A DNA stretch of 64,000 nt, taken from assembly GCA_020073265.1 (NCBI GenBank), contig JAIQFN010000054.1:1-64000 (forward strand). The letters run 5' to 3'. Shown piece after piece: positions 17,604 through 26,635 of the stretch (positions within the stretch are counted from its first letter, which is position 1; the number at the start of each line of letters is the position of its first letter). The notes under the pieces were generated by a model. That model made no database searches, was not told where the DNA came from, and saw nothing but the letters and a program-made list of their open reading frames with translations. Position numbers and translations under genes: made by a program. The DNA is from Terriglobia bacterium (GTDB taxonomy: Bacteria; Acidobacteriota; Terriglobia; Bryobacterales; Bryobacteraceae).

Positions 17604-17617
17604 TTCGAACCTCCTCA

Positions 17618-18442
17618 CTATTTCACTACGACGGGATGCTTGTAATACTGCCCGTAGACCAGGTCTTCGACGAACTCGACACAGCGGAACTCCATCCGGC
17701 GCGCGTTCTTTTCCAGATGGCGATAGAGCGGCATGCTGATTTTCCAGGGCCGCGAATAGACCTTGGGATCGTCGATGGTCGCCTCGTAATTCATGGCGTC
17801 CGGGCTGATGGGCGTGTAGCGCTCGGTGACGTGCAGGGCGTCGCTATGATAATTTCCGGCCCGGTCGAACCAGGTGCGGTCGTCCAGGGTGGTTACGCTG
17901 ACCACCAGGGTGTCGCCCTCCCAGTGGCCCACCGAGTGCCCCATCAGATAGTCGGTGGGGCTCTCCGGCGCATTCTCCATGTAGACGGTTCGGGTGGCGT
18001 TGGCGAACTCATAGGAAATGAGAATGACGTCCTTGCTCTGGACGATTTGAAACGGAAACGGCGTGTAGGTGGCGCGTGGAACTCCCGGCTGGAAGCACTT
18101 GATCTCCGGGTCGTCGGTGAAGCGGTTTTCGTAGTTATGTTTCTTTTGCGCCAGGGCGGCGGGCAGGTAGGGGATCTCGTCGCCTTCCACCACGCCGATT
18201 CCGCCCGGCTCGGCGCCTTGCGCGCCTAGCGACAGGACGTGCGAAGGTTGCGCGGCGTGACCCTGCAGGTCCCAATTCGCGGTGTTGAGGGCTTGCCAAA
18301 GACCGTTGAGGCTGGGATGGCCATCGGGACCGCGTGGCGCTTTATAGGAGGGTGTTTGGCCCGGCGCGGACAGCGCCAGAACAGAGAGAGCGGCTGCCAC
18401 GGCAGCCGCTCGAGTAAACCAGCGTCCAAGCGGGCTTCTCAT
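17618..18442 (-). CDS. exported protein of unknown function (module protein A, copy 1)
   Basis: This 274-residue secreted protein has a signal peptide to about residue 29, then GPDGHPSLNGLWQ, the Cys-Pro stretch KCFQPGVPRATYTPFPFQI, the core GHSVGHWEGDTL with WFDRAG and LHVTERYTP, and DDPKVYSRPW. The C-terminus is FRCVEFVEDLVYG. The ATG at 18442 has a GGAGAG site; a TTG three bases earlier is less likely. It is similar over its whole length to the protein at 20000-20791. It shares the HWEGDTLVV and DDP-x-x-SRPW blocks with the B proteins, so A and B are probably one fold family. Confidence 0.8.
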   Translation of the reverse strand: MRSPLGRWFTRAAAVAAALSVLALSAPGQTPSYKAPRGPDGHPSLNGLWQALNTANWDLQGHAAQPSHVLSLGAQGAEPGGIGVVEGDEIPYLPAALAQKKHNYENRFTDDPEIKCFQPGVPRATYTPFPFQIVQSKDVILISYEFANATRTVYMENAPESPTDYLMGHSVGHWEGDTLVVSVTTLDDRTWFDRAGNYHSDALHVTERYTPISPDAMNYEATIDDPKVYSRPWKISMPLYRHLEKNARRMEFRCVEFVEDLVYGQYYKHPVVVK

Positions 18443-18556
18443 CAAATGATCTCTCCCGCCGCTGCGGCGTCCACACGCTCTCCCAACCGGCTAGCAGTGG
18501 TGCCCAACACGCCAGCGGCTAATCAGGTTTTCCGCAGCTTGAAAATAGTGGAAGCT

Positions 18557-18973
18557 CTACTGCTTCTTTTCGTCGTAAGGCGCTCCCGTACCGGAGGAGC
18601 CGAGGAACAGCTTTTGCCCGTTCGGCAACGTGATGTCCCGGCCGTTGGCGCGGAACGAACCGTCCTTGGACTGATAGCCGTCGATGACGACTTCGGTGCC
18701 AATCGCGATGGTGTTCTTGTTGAAACCGCGCCGCAACAATACGTTGGGACTGCCGGCCTCAAACATCCAGTTGGTTACGGTGCCGTCCGGATTGGTGACG
18801 TCGACGTGGATCCAAGAGTGCGGATTGATCAGCTCCACCTTGGTAACTTTCCCGGTATAGTGGACCGGCCGCTTGGCGTCGAACTCGGCCGCGAAAGCGT
18901 GATGCGCCCACGCCGGCACTCCAGCCAGAAGCAGACTTGCACTGGCAACCACAACAGCAAACTTTGCTCTCAT
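18557..18973 (-). CDS. DUF6152-like exported protein (module protein C, copy 2)
   Basis: This 138-residue protein has a signal peptide ending at WAHHAF and the core EFDAKRPVHYTGKVTK, LINPHSWIHVDV, VIDGYQSKDGSFRANGRD and LFLGSSGTGAP. It is a clear paralogue of the protein at 16151-16573 and shows the same His-His start after the signal peptide. It closes the upstream A-B-C module. The function is unknown; secretion and the conserved NPH/HH residues are what can be seen. The 114 bases after it, before the next module, hold no gene that I can support. Confidence 0.82.
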   Translation of the reverse strand: MRAKFAVVVASASLLLAGVPAWAHHAFAAEFDAKRPVHYTGKVTKVELINPHSWIHVDVTNPDGTVTNWMFEAGSPNVLLRRGFNKNTIAIGTEVVIDGYQSKDGSFRANGRDITLPNGQKLFLGSSGTGAPYDEKKQ

Positions 18974-19008
18974 CTTAGAGGTTCTCCTTACTGACTACTT
19001 ATTCTAGT

Positions 19009-19986
19009 TTACTTCTTTTCGGCTGCTTCGGCAGCCCGCGCTCCGCCCAGAATGTCGGGCATCGCGTAGTTTCCTTCGTGACAGGCGTATTCGAAGATCG
19101 GACCCGGAGTGGCCCGGAAGGGGTATTCGGCCGTCCATGGCCGGGTGAAGGTCTCCGGATCGTCGATCGTAAATTTGTACAAAATGGTTTCCGCGTCTAT
19201 GCGGGTGAAGCGCTCGATGACGCGCAGGTTCTGGCTGGATCCGCGGTAGCCGGTCTTGTCGGTGAAATTGGTGGTATCCACCACCAGCGTGTCACCCTCC
19301 CAATGGCCGATCGAATCGCCCGTCCACAGCCGGACGTCCTGCGGGAGATGCTCCTTGCGATCCATATGGATGTGCCGGACATCGTGCACCATCTCGACCA
19401 GGATCATGATATCGTGCGCGCTCTGCACAATCTGATAATTGTTGTTGTAGAGCACCGGCATCATGGGCGGCCCGGAGGTGGAGCCGAAACCCAGGATACA
19501 GCGCTCGCCGAGCGGACGGTCCTGCACGCTGTCGAAGCGGTTGCGCATGCGGTTGCTAATCCGTTTGCTGGCGGCCGGCGTCATGGCGGGGATTTTGCCG
19601 TCCGCGGGATCGATGATCAGCGAAGTCCGCTTGGCTCCGTCCACCCTCGCGAGTTCGGTTCCCCGGTCGAAAAACAAGGCATTGTAGGCGTGATCGCGGT
19701 CCTGTTCGGCGTTGTTGCTGCGGCGATCGCCATAGAGGTTATCGTTGTTCGGATTTTCGAACTTAGCCGCCTCCGCGTCGGTGACCGTCGCCTTCCCGGC
19801 AAACTGTGCCGGCCGCTCGAGCGGAGTGATCGTCGCGTTGGTCCAGATTCCTTGCAGGTCAGGATGGCCATCGCCCAGGCGCGGCATGGTCCAGGATTTT
19901 TTCCTGGCCGCAGGCGCTTGAGCAGCCAAGGGCGCTGCCATCAAGGCCGCCGCGGCCGCCAGGGAAGCGAGATGTCTAAGGCCCAT
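19009..19986 (-). CDS. exported protein of unknown function (module protein B, copy 2)
   Basis: This 325-residue secreted protein carries the same series of motifs as the protein at 16590-17603: DGHPDLQGIW after the signal peptide, ITPLERPA, RPLGERCILGF, YNNNYQIVQS, GDSIGHWEGDTLVVDTTNF, a RFTRIDAETI stretch, DDPETFTRPW and YACHEGNYAMPDI at the end. The single Cys-His in ACHEGNY and the Cys in ERC are conserved in both copies and could ligate a metal or form a disulfide. It follows A by 13 bases and precedes C by 35 bases. Confidence 0.8.
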   Translation of the reverse strand: MGLRHLASLAAAAALMAAPLAAQAPAARKKSWTMPRLGDGHPDLQGIWTNATITPLERPAQFAGKATVTDAEAAKFENPNNDNLYGDRRSNNAEQDRDHAYNALFFDRGTELARVDGAKRTSLIIDPADGKIPAMTPAASKRISNRMRNRFDSVQDRPLGERCILGFGSTSGPPMMPVLYNNNYQIVQSAHDIMILVEMVHDVRHIHMDRKEHLPQDVRLWTGDSIGHWEGDTLVVDTTNFTDKTGYRGSSQNLRVIERFTRIDAETILYKFTIDDPETFTRPWTAEYPFRATPGPIFEYACHEGNYAMPDILGGARAAEAAEKK

Positions 19987-19999
19987 GGGACCTCCTCGG

Positions 20000-20791
20000 T
20001 TACTTCTTGCGGAACTTGCCGTACATCAACTCTTCGACGAACTCGACGCACTTGAACTCGACCAGCTGCGCATTCTTTTCCACGTGCTTGTACAGCGGCA
20101 TGCTGATTTTCCACGTCCGCGAGAACACTTTAGGGTCCTCGATGGTGGCTTCGTAGTTCAGAACATCCGGCGCGACGGGCGTGTAGCGCTCCACCACGTG
20201 CAGCGAATCGCTGTGGTAGTCGCCGGCGCGGTCGAACCAGGTGCGCTCATCCAATCCAGTCACATCCACCACCAACGTGTCGCCCTCCCAACGTCCGTAG
20301 GACTGTCCCATCCAGGAGTCCACCGGAGCCGGTCCCGGGTCCTTTAAATAGATGTTCCGGAACGCGCTGTCAAACTCGTACGCAATCGCCAGATACTTGT
20401 CGCTCTGAAAGATCTGAAATGGGTACGGCATGTAAGTGGCGCGCGGGACGCCGGGAAGGTAACACTTCACCACCGGGTCGAGCGTCAAGCGGTTCTCGTA
20501 GTTGGACTTCTTTTTCGCCGCTGCCTGGGGCAGGTAGGGGATGGCGCCGCCGTCCACCACGCTGAGTCCGCCCGGTTCGGCCAGGAGGGTGCCGGCCTCA
20601 ACGACGAGACTCTGCTGCGCCGCGTGCGCTTCCAGGTCCCACTCGGCAGTATTGATGGCCTGCCAGATTCCGTTCAAGTCCGGGTGTCCGTCGGGCGCCC
20701 GAGGCGCGCGATAGGTCTGACCGGCAGCCGGCATCATGGCCAGCGTGAGCATAGTCACCGCGCCGGCGATCCCTAGAACAAAATTTCGCAT
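20000..20791 (-). CDS. exported protein of unknown function (module protein A, copy 2)
   Basis: This 263-residue secreted protein is the first gene of the duplicated module block. Its motifs follow A copy 1: APDGHPDLNGIWQ, AEPGGLSVVDGG, KCYLPGVPRATYMPYPFQI, GRWEGDTLVVDVTGLDERTWFDRAG, LHVVERYTP, EDPKVFSRTWKI and FKCVEFVEELMYG. A GGAGGG ribosome site precedes the ATG. By eye, well over half the aligned positions are identical to copy 1. The function is unknown. The conserved Cys in KC-x-x-PGVPRATY and in FKCVEFV could form a disulfide. Confidence 0.8.
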   Translation of the reverse strand: MRNFVLGIAGAVTMLTLAMMPAAGQTYRAPRAPDGHPDLNGIWQAINTAEWDLEAHAAQQSLVVEAGTLLAEPGGLSVVDGGAIPYLPQAAAKKKSNYENRLTLDPVVKCYLPGVPRATYMPYPFQIFQSDKYLAIAYEFDSAFRNIYLKDPGPAPVDSWMGQSYGRWEGDTLVVDVTGLDERTWFDRAGDYHSDSLHVVERYTPVAPDVLNYEATIEDPKVFSRTWKISMPLYKHVEKNAQLVEFKCVEFVEELMYGKFRKK

Positions 20792-20870
20792 CTGATCGAT
20801 CCCTCCACACTGACTTGGTGCGTTTCGGAGCTCAATCGCTCAGACACGCCCGATTTAGTCCGGTCTGCCG

Positions 20871-20900
20871 ATTTTGACATGAGCGGTATCGGAACGTCAA
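20871..20900 (-). promoter_or_regulatory. candidate promoter of the A-B-C block
   Basis: On the minus strand TTGACG (20900-20895) is followed after 18 bases by CAAAAT (20876-20871). This lies about 80 bases upstream of the first A gene, in the gap that also holds the end of the efflux operon. The -10 match is only four of six. Confidence 0.4.
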
Positions 20901-20945
20901 GGGCGCTAGGCCGCGAACGGGGGACGGGTTTCGGCGCGAATTCGG

Positions 20946-23900
20946 CTAGGCGGTGACCACCGACGGCTGGTCGGCTTCCACGGGCGGCTCGGTTTGGCGG
21001 CGCCGGCGTTCGAGCAAGGTATAGAGCGCCGGCAAAACCACGAGCGTCAGGAACGTGGCGGAACTCAGACCACCGATGATCACCACCGCCAGCGGTTTCT
21101 GAACTTCCGAGCCGATGCCGTGCGAAAGCGCCATGGGCAGCAGGCCGAGCATGGCCAGCAGGGCCGTCATCAATACGGTGCGGAATCGAATGAGGGATCC
21201 CTCCACGGCCGCGCTCACCGGGTCGTGTCCTTCGGAGCGCAGCGCGTTGAAGTAGCTCACGATTACCACGCCGTTCAGCACCGCCTGGCCGAACAGTGCG
21301 ATAAAACCGATGGCGGCCGAAACACTCAGCGGTATGCGGGTCAGAATCAAAGCCAGCACGCCGCCCACCAGGGCCAGGGGAATATTGGACAGAATCAGCA
21401 GGGCGCTCTTCACCGAGCCGAAGGTGTGGAACAGGAGCAGAAAGATTAGGAACACGCTGATCGGAACGATAATCCTCAAGCGCGACATAGCGCGCTCCTG
21501 GTTTTCGAACTCGCCGCCCCATTCCAGGAAATAGCCGGCCGGGAGCGCGACGTTCTCCCGCACCTTGCGCTGCATTTCTTCGACGGCGCTGCCCATATCG
21601 CGGTCGCGCAGGAACACGCCGATTGAGGCCAGGCGCTTGCCGGATTCGTGGGCGATGTTCATGCTCCCGCCCCGCACCGCCAGCGTGGCCACGTCCTCCA
21701 GCGGCACGCGCTGATTTTGCGGCGCATCGATCAGGATCCGGCCGATCGAGGCCAGGTCGGCGCGCTGATCGCTGCGCAGTCTCGCCACCACCGGATACTT
21801 GCGCTCGCCCTCCCAGATTTCGGTGGCCTGCTTGCCGCCCAGCGCGGTTTCAATGGTGCTTTGAACGTCGGCGATGTTCAGGCCGTAGCGGGCCGCTTTC
21901 GCGCGGTCGATTTCGATCTGCAGTTGCGGCACTTGTCCGGCGCGATCGATGAACGCCCGGTTGACGCCTCGCACCGTCCGCACGGTATCCAGGACGTGCT
22001 TGGCGGTTTCCATCAAGGTGGTCAGGTCGTCGCCGAAGACCTTGATCACGATTTGTCCGTCGATCTGTGAAATGCTTTCGAGAATGTTGTCGCGGATGGG
22101 CTGCGAGAAACTCGGCTCGTAGCCGGGCACGGCGTCCAGAGCATTTTGAAACTCGCCCAGCAGCTCTTCTTTCGAGATCTTGCGCTTCCATTGGTCCTGC
22201 GGATACAGGTCCACCAGGAACTCGGCCATGTTCACCTGTTTGGGATCAGTGCCGTCCTCGGGCCGTCCGGCCTTGGAGATCACCGAGCGGACCTCTGGAA
22301 ACTTGCGCAGGATGGTTCGCACGCGCGCGCATTCCTTCACGGCTTGCGGAACCGAGAGTCCGGGCGGAAGCGTGAGGTTCACCCACACCGAGCCTTCGTT
22401 CAGCTCCGGCAGAAACTCGCTGCCGAGTTGAGGGACCAGGGCGAGGGTTCCGCCCAACGCCGCCACGGCGCCGATCAATACTATCCAGGGCCGGCGGACA
22501 GCTTGCAAGAGCACCGGCCGATACAGCCGTTTGGTCCAGCGCACCACGAAATTTTCACCATGCGGCACTCCGCGGCGCAGCAGGAAGAACGCCAGCAGCG
22601 GCACCAGCGTCATGGAAAACATCAGCGAGCCTAGGAGCGCCGACACGATGGTGTAGGCCATGGGCGCGAAGATGCGGCCTTCCTGCCGCTGCAAGGTGAA
22701 AATCGGCAGGTGCGCGATGATGATGATCAGCATCGAGAACACGGTCGGCCGGCCCACTTCCGACACCGCTTCGACGATGGTGCGCTTGACGTCGTCACGG
22801 TTCCGCGTGGCGCGCGATCCGGCCAGGTGCCGAAAAATATTTTCCAGCACGATCACCGCGCCGTCCACGATGATGCCGAAATCCATGGCGCCCAACGACA
22901 GCAGGTTCGCCGGCAGGTTCCGCAACTGCAGCCCGATGAACGTGGCAAGCAGGGCCAGCGGGATGATGACCGCTACGATGGTGGCCGAGCGGAAGTGCCC
23001 CAGGAACAGGTACAGCACCAGCATCACCAGCAGCGCGCCTTCCAGCAGGTTTTTGAATACGGTGTGCAGCGTCGTGTCGATCAAGCCGGTGCGGTCGTAA
23101 AAGGGATCGATCCTGACGCCCTTGGGAAGAATCTGTTCGTTCAGTGTCTTGACGCGTTGCTTGATTCCGGCCAGAACTTCCGACGGGTTCTCGCCTTTCC
23201 GCATGAGTACGATGCCGCTCACGATCTCGTTCTGATCGTCGCGGCCCGAGGTGCCTTGCCGGGGCACCGAGCTGACGGTGACGTCGGCCAGATCGTGGAT
23301 GAACAGGGGCGTGCCGCCTTTTTCGCTTACCATGATGTTGCCGATGTCGGCGGGCGAGCGCAGCAGACCGATCCCGCGCACCAGGTATTGCTGTTCGCCC
23401 TGATCGAGGTAGCTGCCGCCGGCGTTGGAATTGCCTTGTCCCAGCGCCGTCAGCACCTGCTGCATCGAGACGTTGTAGGATTTGAGCTTGGTCAAATCCA
23501 GATTCACCTGGTACTGTTTCAGGAAACCGCCCAGCGTCACCACGTCCGCGACGCCCGGCACCAGGCGCATCTGCCGCTCCACCACCCAGTCCTCTAGCGA
23601 CCGCAGCTCGGTCAGATCGGTGCCCGGGCCGCCGCGCAACAGATAGCGATAGAGTTCGCCGATGGGCGTGCTGAGCGGCGCGAGTTGCACCTCGGCTTTG
23701 TCCGGCAGCTCGACGCCGCGCAGGCGTTCCAGCACCAACTGGCGCGATCCATTGTCGGTGGCCTTGTCGTTGAAGGTGACGATCAGGAACGAAAGGCCGA
23801 ACTGGGTGTGCGAGAACATTCGCACCGTGTTGGGCAGCCCGGCCAGGCCGATCTCGAGCGGCGTGGTCACCTGCTTCTCCACTTCCTCGGCGGCGTAGCC

Positions 23901-24062
23901 GGGGTACAGCGTGATCACGGTCACCTGGATATCGGTGACGTCGGGAAACGCTTCGATCGGCAGATTCCGGAACGCCACCACGCCGCCCACCAGGAAAAGG
24001 CCCGTGAGCAGAAGGACGAACAGCGGCTGGTTCAGCGCGAACGAAGTAAGACGGCGGACCAT
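20946..24062 (-). CDS. czcA: CzcA-type heavy-metal efflux RND pump
   Basis: This 1038-residue inner-membrane RND transporter drives metal efflux with the proton gradient. It has the usual two repeats of six membrane helices with large periplasmic loops. The helix-4 signature DFGIIVDGAVIVLEN (Asp394, Asp400, Glu407) matches the divalent-cation class (DFG-x3-DGA-x3-EN) rather than the Cu/Ag CusA class, so zinc, cobalt, cadmium or nickel is the likely substrate. The length equals the family norm. It starts six bases after the adaptor gene stop and completes a czcC-czcB-czcA operon. Confidence 0.93.
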   Translation of the reverse strand: MVRRLTSFALNQPLFVLLLTGLFLVGGVVAFRNLPIEAFPDVTDIQVTVITLYPGYAAEEVEKQVTTPLEIGLAGLPNTVRMFSHTQFGLSFLIVTFNDKATDNGSRQLVLERLRGVELPDKAEVQLAPLSTPIGELYRYLLRGGPGTDLTELRSLEDWVVERQMRLVPGVADVVTLGGFLKQYQVNLDLTKLKSYNVSMQQVLTALGQGNSNAGGSYLDQGEQQYLVRGIGLLRSPADIGNIMVSEKGGTPLFIHDLADVTVSSVPRQGTSGRDDQNEIVSGIVLMRKGENPSEVLAGIKQRVKTLNEQILPKGVRIDPFYDRTGLIDTTLHTVFKNLLEGALLVMLVLYLFLGHFRSATIVAVIIPLALLATFIGLQLRNLPANLLSLGAMDFGIIVDGAVIVLENIFRHLAGSRATRNRDDVKRTIVEAVSEVGRPTVFSMLIIIIAHLPIFTLQRQEGRIFAPMAYTIVSALLGSLMFSMTLVPLLAFFLLRRGVPHGENFVVRWTKRLYRPVLLQAVRRPWIVLIGAVAALGGTLALVPQLGSEFLPELNEGSVWVNLTLPPGLSVPQAVKECARVRTILRKFPEVRSVISKAGRPEDGTDPKQVNMAEFLVDLYPQDQWKRKISKEELLGEFQNALDAVPGYEPSFSQPIRDNILESISQIDGQIVIKVFGDDLTTLMETAKHVLDTVRTVRGVNRAFIDRAGQVPQLQIEIDRAKAARYGLNIADVQSTIETALGGKQATEIWEGERKYPVVARLRSDQRADLASIGRILIDAPQNQRVPLEDVATLAVRGGSMNIAHESGKRLASIGVFLRDRDMGSAVEEMQRKVRENVALPAGYFLEWGGEFENQERAMSRLRIIVPISVFLIFLLLFHTFGSVKSALLILSNIPLALVGGVLALILTRIPLSVSAAIGFIALFGQAVLNGVVIVSYFNALRSEGHDPVSAAVEGSLIRFRTVLMTALLAMLGLLPMALSHGIGSEVQKPLAVVIIGGLSSATFLTLVVLPALYTLLERRRRQTEPPVEADQPSVVTA

Positions 24063-24068
24063 CGCGAG

Positions 24069-25229
24069 TTAATTCTGCAGTTGCTCCTGCTGTTTCAGTT
24101 GCAGCAGCAGCGTCCCGTCGGAGACCACCGGATCGCCGGGTGAAAGACCGCTGGTCACACGCATGCGGCCTTCGCCGGCCGGCGTGGCATGCACTTCGCG
24201 GCGAACGAAGCGCCGTTCTCCGACCGCTACGAAAGCGTAGCTGCGATCGCCTTCGGTAAACAGCGCCGTGGACGGAACCGTTACGCCGGGCGTAGTCTCG
24301 CTCACCGTTACCGAAGCGGTGATGAACATCTCCGGCTTGAGCAGCAGCCCGGGATTGGAAACCAGCAGGCGCACTTTCAGCGTGCGCGAATCCGGATCCA
24401 CGCGGTCGCTGATGCGGTCCACTTGCGCGGTGAAGTGGCGATCCGGATAGGCCGTGGCCGTCACTTGCACGCGCTGGCCGGGGTGAACCAGGTGTATGTC
24501 CTGTTCGAAAACGTCCACCAGCACCCACACCGTGCTGAGGTCGGCCACCGTGATCAGCGGCGTGCTGTCGCCCTGCACGAACTGGCCTTGCGTCAGGTTG
24601 CGCTCCATCACGATGCCGGAAATCGGAGAGCGCACCGGCACGAGCGCGCGAACGCCGCTGGTGGCGAGCACTTGCTGAGGGTCCAGCCCCAACACGCGCA
24701 GCGATTCTTCGGCGCGCGCCACCTGCGCCTTGGCCTTGGTCAAGTCGGCCTCGGCTTGCTGCAACGCGATCTTCGAAGCGGCCTGGTGCTCGAACAGATC
24801 CTTCGTCATGTTGTACGTTTTTTGCGCCAGGTCTTCGTCGCGCTGCCCCTGCAGACAATCGGTCACCAGCGCCGCCACTTCGCGGCTCTTGATGGAGAAC
24901 AGCGCCTGGTCCTTCGAGACGCGGTCGCCGATGCGCGCGTTCAACTCCAGCGCCTGGCCGGCCAGCGGCGCGAGAATGCGCGCGGTCTGGTCCTCGTTGA
25001 GTTGCACTTTACCGGTCGCGGTGAGCACTCGCGGCCAGTTCTTCCGCTGGACCCGCTCGATCTTGATTTGGGCCAGCATGGCCGGTTCGAGTTCGATGGA
25101 ATCCAGCGGGGCCGTAGCATTGGCCGGAGGATGGGTTGACGGCTCAGTGCTCGCAGAACCCCGCTGGCATCCGCCCAGCCCTATCAGGGCTGAGACCTCG
25201 AGAAAAACCAAAATTGCGATCTTCGTCAT
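24069..25229 (-). CDS. czcB: RND periplasmic adaptor lipoprotein, CzcB type
   Basis: This 386-residue membrane-fusion protein has a lipobox (LGGC, lipidated Cys21). A barrel-sandwich hybrid domain (APLAGQALELNARIGDRVSKDQ) comes next, then a helical hairpin (about 115-175), a beta-barrel domain and a C-terminal membrane-proximal domain (VPSTALF; GLSPGDPVV). It bridges the CzcA pump and the outer-membrane channel. Its ATG overlaps the stop of the TolC-type gene by four bases. No metal-binding N-terminal extension is obvious. Confidence 0.92.
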   Translation of the reverse strand: MTKIAILVFLEVSALIGLGGCQRGSASTEPSTHPPANATAPLDSIELEPAMLAQIKIERVQRKNWPRVLTATGKVQLNEDQTARILAPLAGQALELNARIGDRVSKDQALFSIKSREVAALVTDCLQGQRDEDLAQKTYNMTKDLFEHQAASKIALQQAEADLTKAKAQVARAEESLRVLGLDPQQVLATSGVRALVPVRSPISGIVMERNLTQGQFVQGDSTPLITVADLSTVWVLVDVFEQDIHLVHPGQRVQVTATAYPDRHFTAQVDRISDRVDPDSRTLKVRLLVSNPGLLLKPEMFITASVTVSETTPGVTVPSTALFTEGDRSYAFVAVGERRFVRREVHATPAGEGRMRVTSGLSPGDPVVSDGTLLLQLKQQEQLQN

Positions 25230-26524
25230 GGAGTCACCTCCTGGCCCACCGCTGCCGTAAGGCGGCTGGCCGCGCGGCGGTAATCCGCTTGCGCGCCGTA
25301 GTAGGCCGACATAGTTTCGTTGAAAGCTCGCTGCGCGTCCAGCACGTCCACCAGCGACGTCGCTCCGGCTTGGTAAACATAGGTGGTCGTATCGAGAGCT
25401 TGCTGGGAGGGACCGATCAAATCCTTTTCGATCTCGGCCACCAGTGACCGCGCCGTGTCGTATTCCTGCCAGGCCGTCACCACTTCGCTCGAAACCTGCG
25501 CCTGCTGCGCATCGAGCGCGCGGTTCAATTGCTCCTGCTCGGCGCGAACCCGCGCGATTTCGCCCTGGTTGCGATTGAACACCGGAAGGGGAGCGCTGAA
25601 GAAAAATCCGAGCGAGTTGCCGGTGCCGTTGACGCCTTGCTGCCGGCGGTATTCGGCGCCGTAGGTGTAGTCGATCTTGCCTTGCGCGATCTGCAGCCGC
25701 AGATCGGCCTGCGACCGGGCTTGATCCAACTGGATGGCCTGCACATCGGGACGCGCGGCCAGCGCAGCCTGCTGGATATTCGTCAAGTCGGGCGCATGTT
25801 CGGGCAGAGGGGTCTTCAGAGTGTCGGCGACATCGATCGAGCCGTTGCCCGGTCTGCGTCCCAGCACCGCTTTGAGGCGTGTTCGAGCGGTGGCCAGCGC
25901 CAGCTCAGCCGTCTTGACGTTGCTGCGAAACTGCAGCATGGCCACGCGCGATCGCGTCAGCTCCACCGGCGCGATGGCCCCGTCCTTGAGGCGCGTTTCG
26001 TTCAGCGTTACCAGGCGTTCGAGCGACTGCAGATTCTCCTGCGCGAGCGCCAGCTTGGCCTTGGCTTCCAGAACGTCGACACAGCCCAGCGTGACGTCCA
26101 GCGTCAGCCGCCGGATGGAATCGGCGATACGTAGCCGAATGATGCGCTGCTGATAGGAGGCGGAGTCCAGGCGCAGCTCGCGCTTGTGGCCGCGCTCCCA
26201 GGGCACGTCCACGCGCAGAGCGTATTCGGACGGTCCGGCTCCGTTGATGTCGTTGAAGCCGGTGCCCAGCGCATCCAGATGGTCGGCCGAGGCGCTGACC
26301 ACCGGATTGGGCCGCAGTCCGGCCGTGATGAGCGCGGTCTCGGCCACCGGAATACCGGTACGCTCGGCGATCAATCCTGGGTTATTCTCGATCGCTTCGG
26401 CCACCGCTTCCTGGATGGATACGACCGGCGCTCTACCGGTTTGGGGCGCCTGCTGGGCATGAGCCGAAGCAATCGCCACCACCGACCATGTCGCGCATGC
26501 CGCGATTTTCTCCAACGACAACAA
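25226..26524 (-). CDS. czcC: TolC-family outer-membrane efflux protein, CzcC type
   Basis: This outer-membrane channel protein of about 432 residues has a signal peptide (ending near AHAQ) and two TolC repeats rich in long coiled helices (about 45-230 and 240-430). A perfect AAGGAGG site lies seven bases before a TTG at 26524. I take that as the start, because the ATG at 26542 would put the ribosome site inside the gene. It is the first gene of the efflux operon. The last residues overlap the start of the adaptor gene. The upstream gap contains an inverted repeat that may bind a metal sensor. Confidence 0.9.
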   Translation of the reverse strand: MLSLEKIAACATWSVVAIASAHAQQAPQTGRAPVVSIQEAVAEAIENNPGLIAERTGIPVAETALITAGLRPNPVVSASADHLDALGTGFNDINGAGPSEYALRVDVPWERGHKRELRLDSASYQQRIIRLRIADSIRRLTLDVTLGCVDVLEAKAKLALAQENLQSLERLVTLNETRLKDGAIAPVELTRSRVAMLQFRSNVKTAELALATARTRLKAVLGRRPGNGSIDVADTLKTPLPEHAPDLTNIQQAALAARPDVQAIQLDQARSQADLRLQIAQGKIDYTYGAEYRRQQGVNGTGNSLGFFFSAPLPVFNRNQGEIARVRAEQEQLNRALDAQQAQVSSEVVTAWQEYDTARSLVAEIEKDLIGPSQQALDTTTYVYQAGATSLVDVLDAQRAFNETMSAYYGAQADYRRAASRLTAAVGQEVTP

Positions 26525-26549
26525 ACTGAAGCCTCCTTGCATATCTCAC

Positions 26550-26579
26550 GATCGTGCAAGCCAATGGATTGCACCGATC
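26550..26579. promoter_or_regulatory. inverted repeat upstream of the czcCBA operon
   Basis: GATCG-TGCAA (26550-26559) is mirrored by TTGCA-C-CGATC (26569-26579) around a nine-base centre. The inner six bases GTGCAA/TTGCAC match perfectly. The site lies 26-55 bases upstream of the proposed TTG start, so it could be an operator or an RNA hairpin in the leader. Confidence 0.45.
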
Positions 26580-26635
26580 TGCGCGCCGGACGCGCGAGTC
26601 GCGCCAGCACTGCTTTCATTTAATGGATTAGAAAA

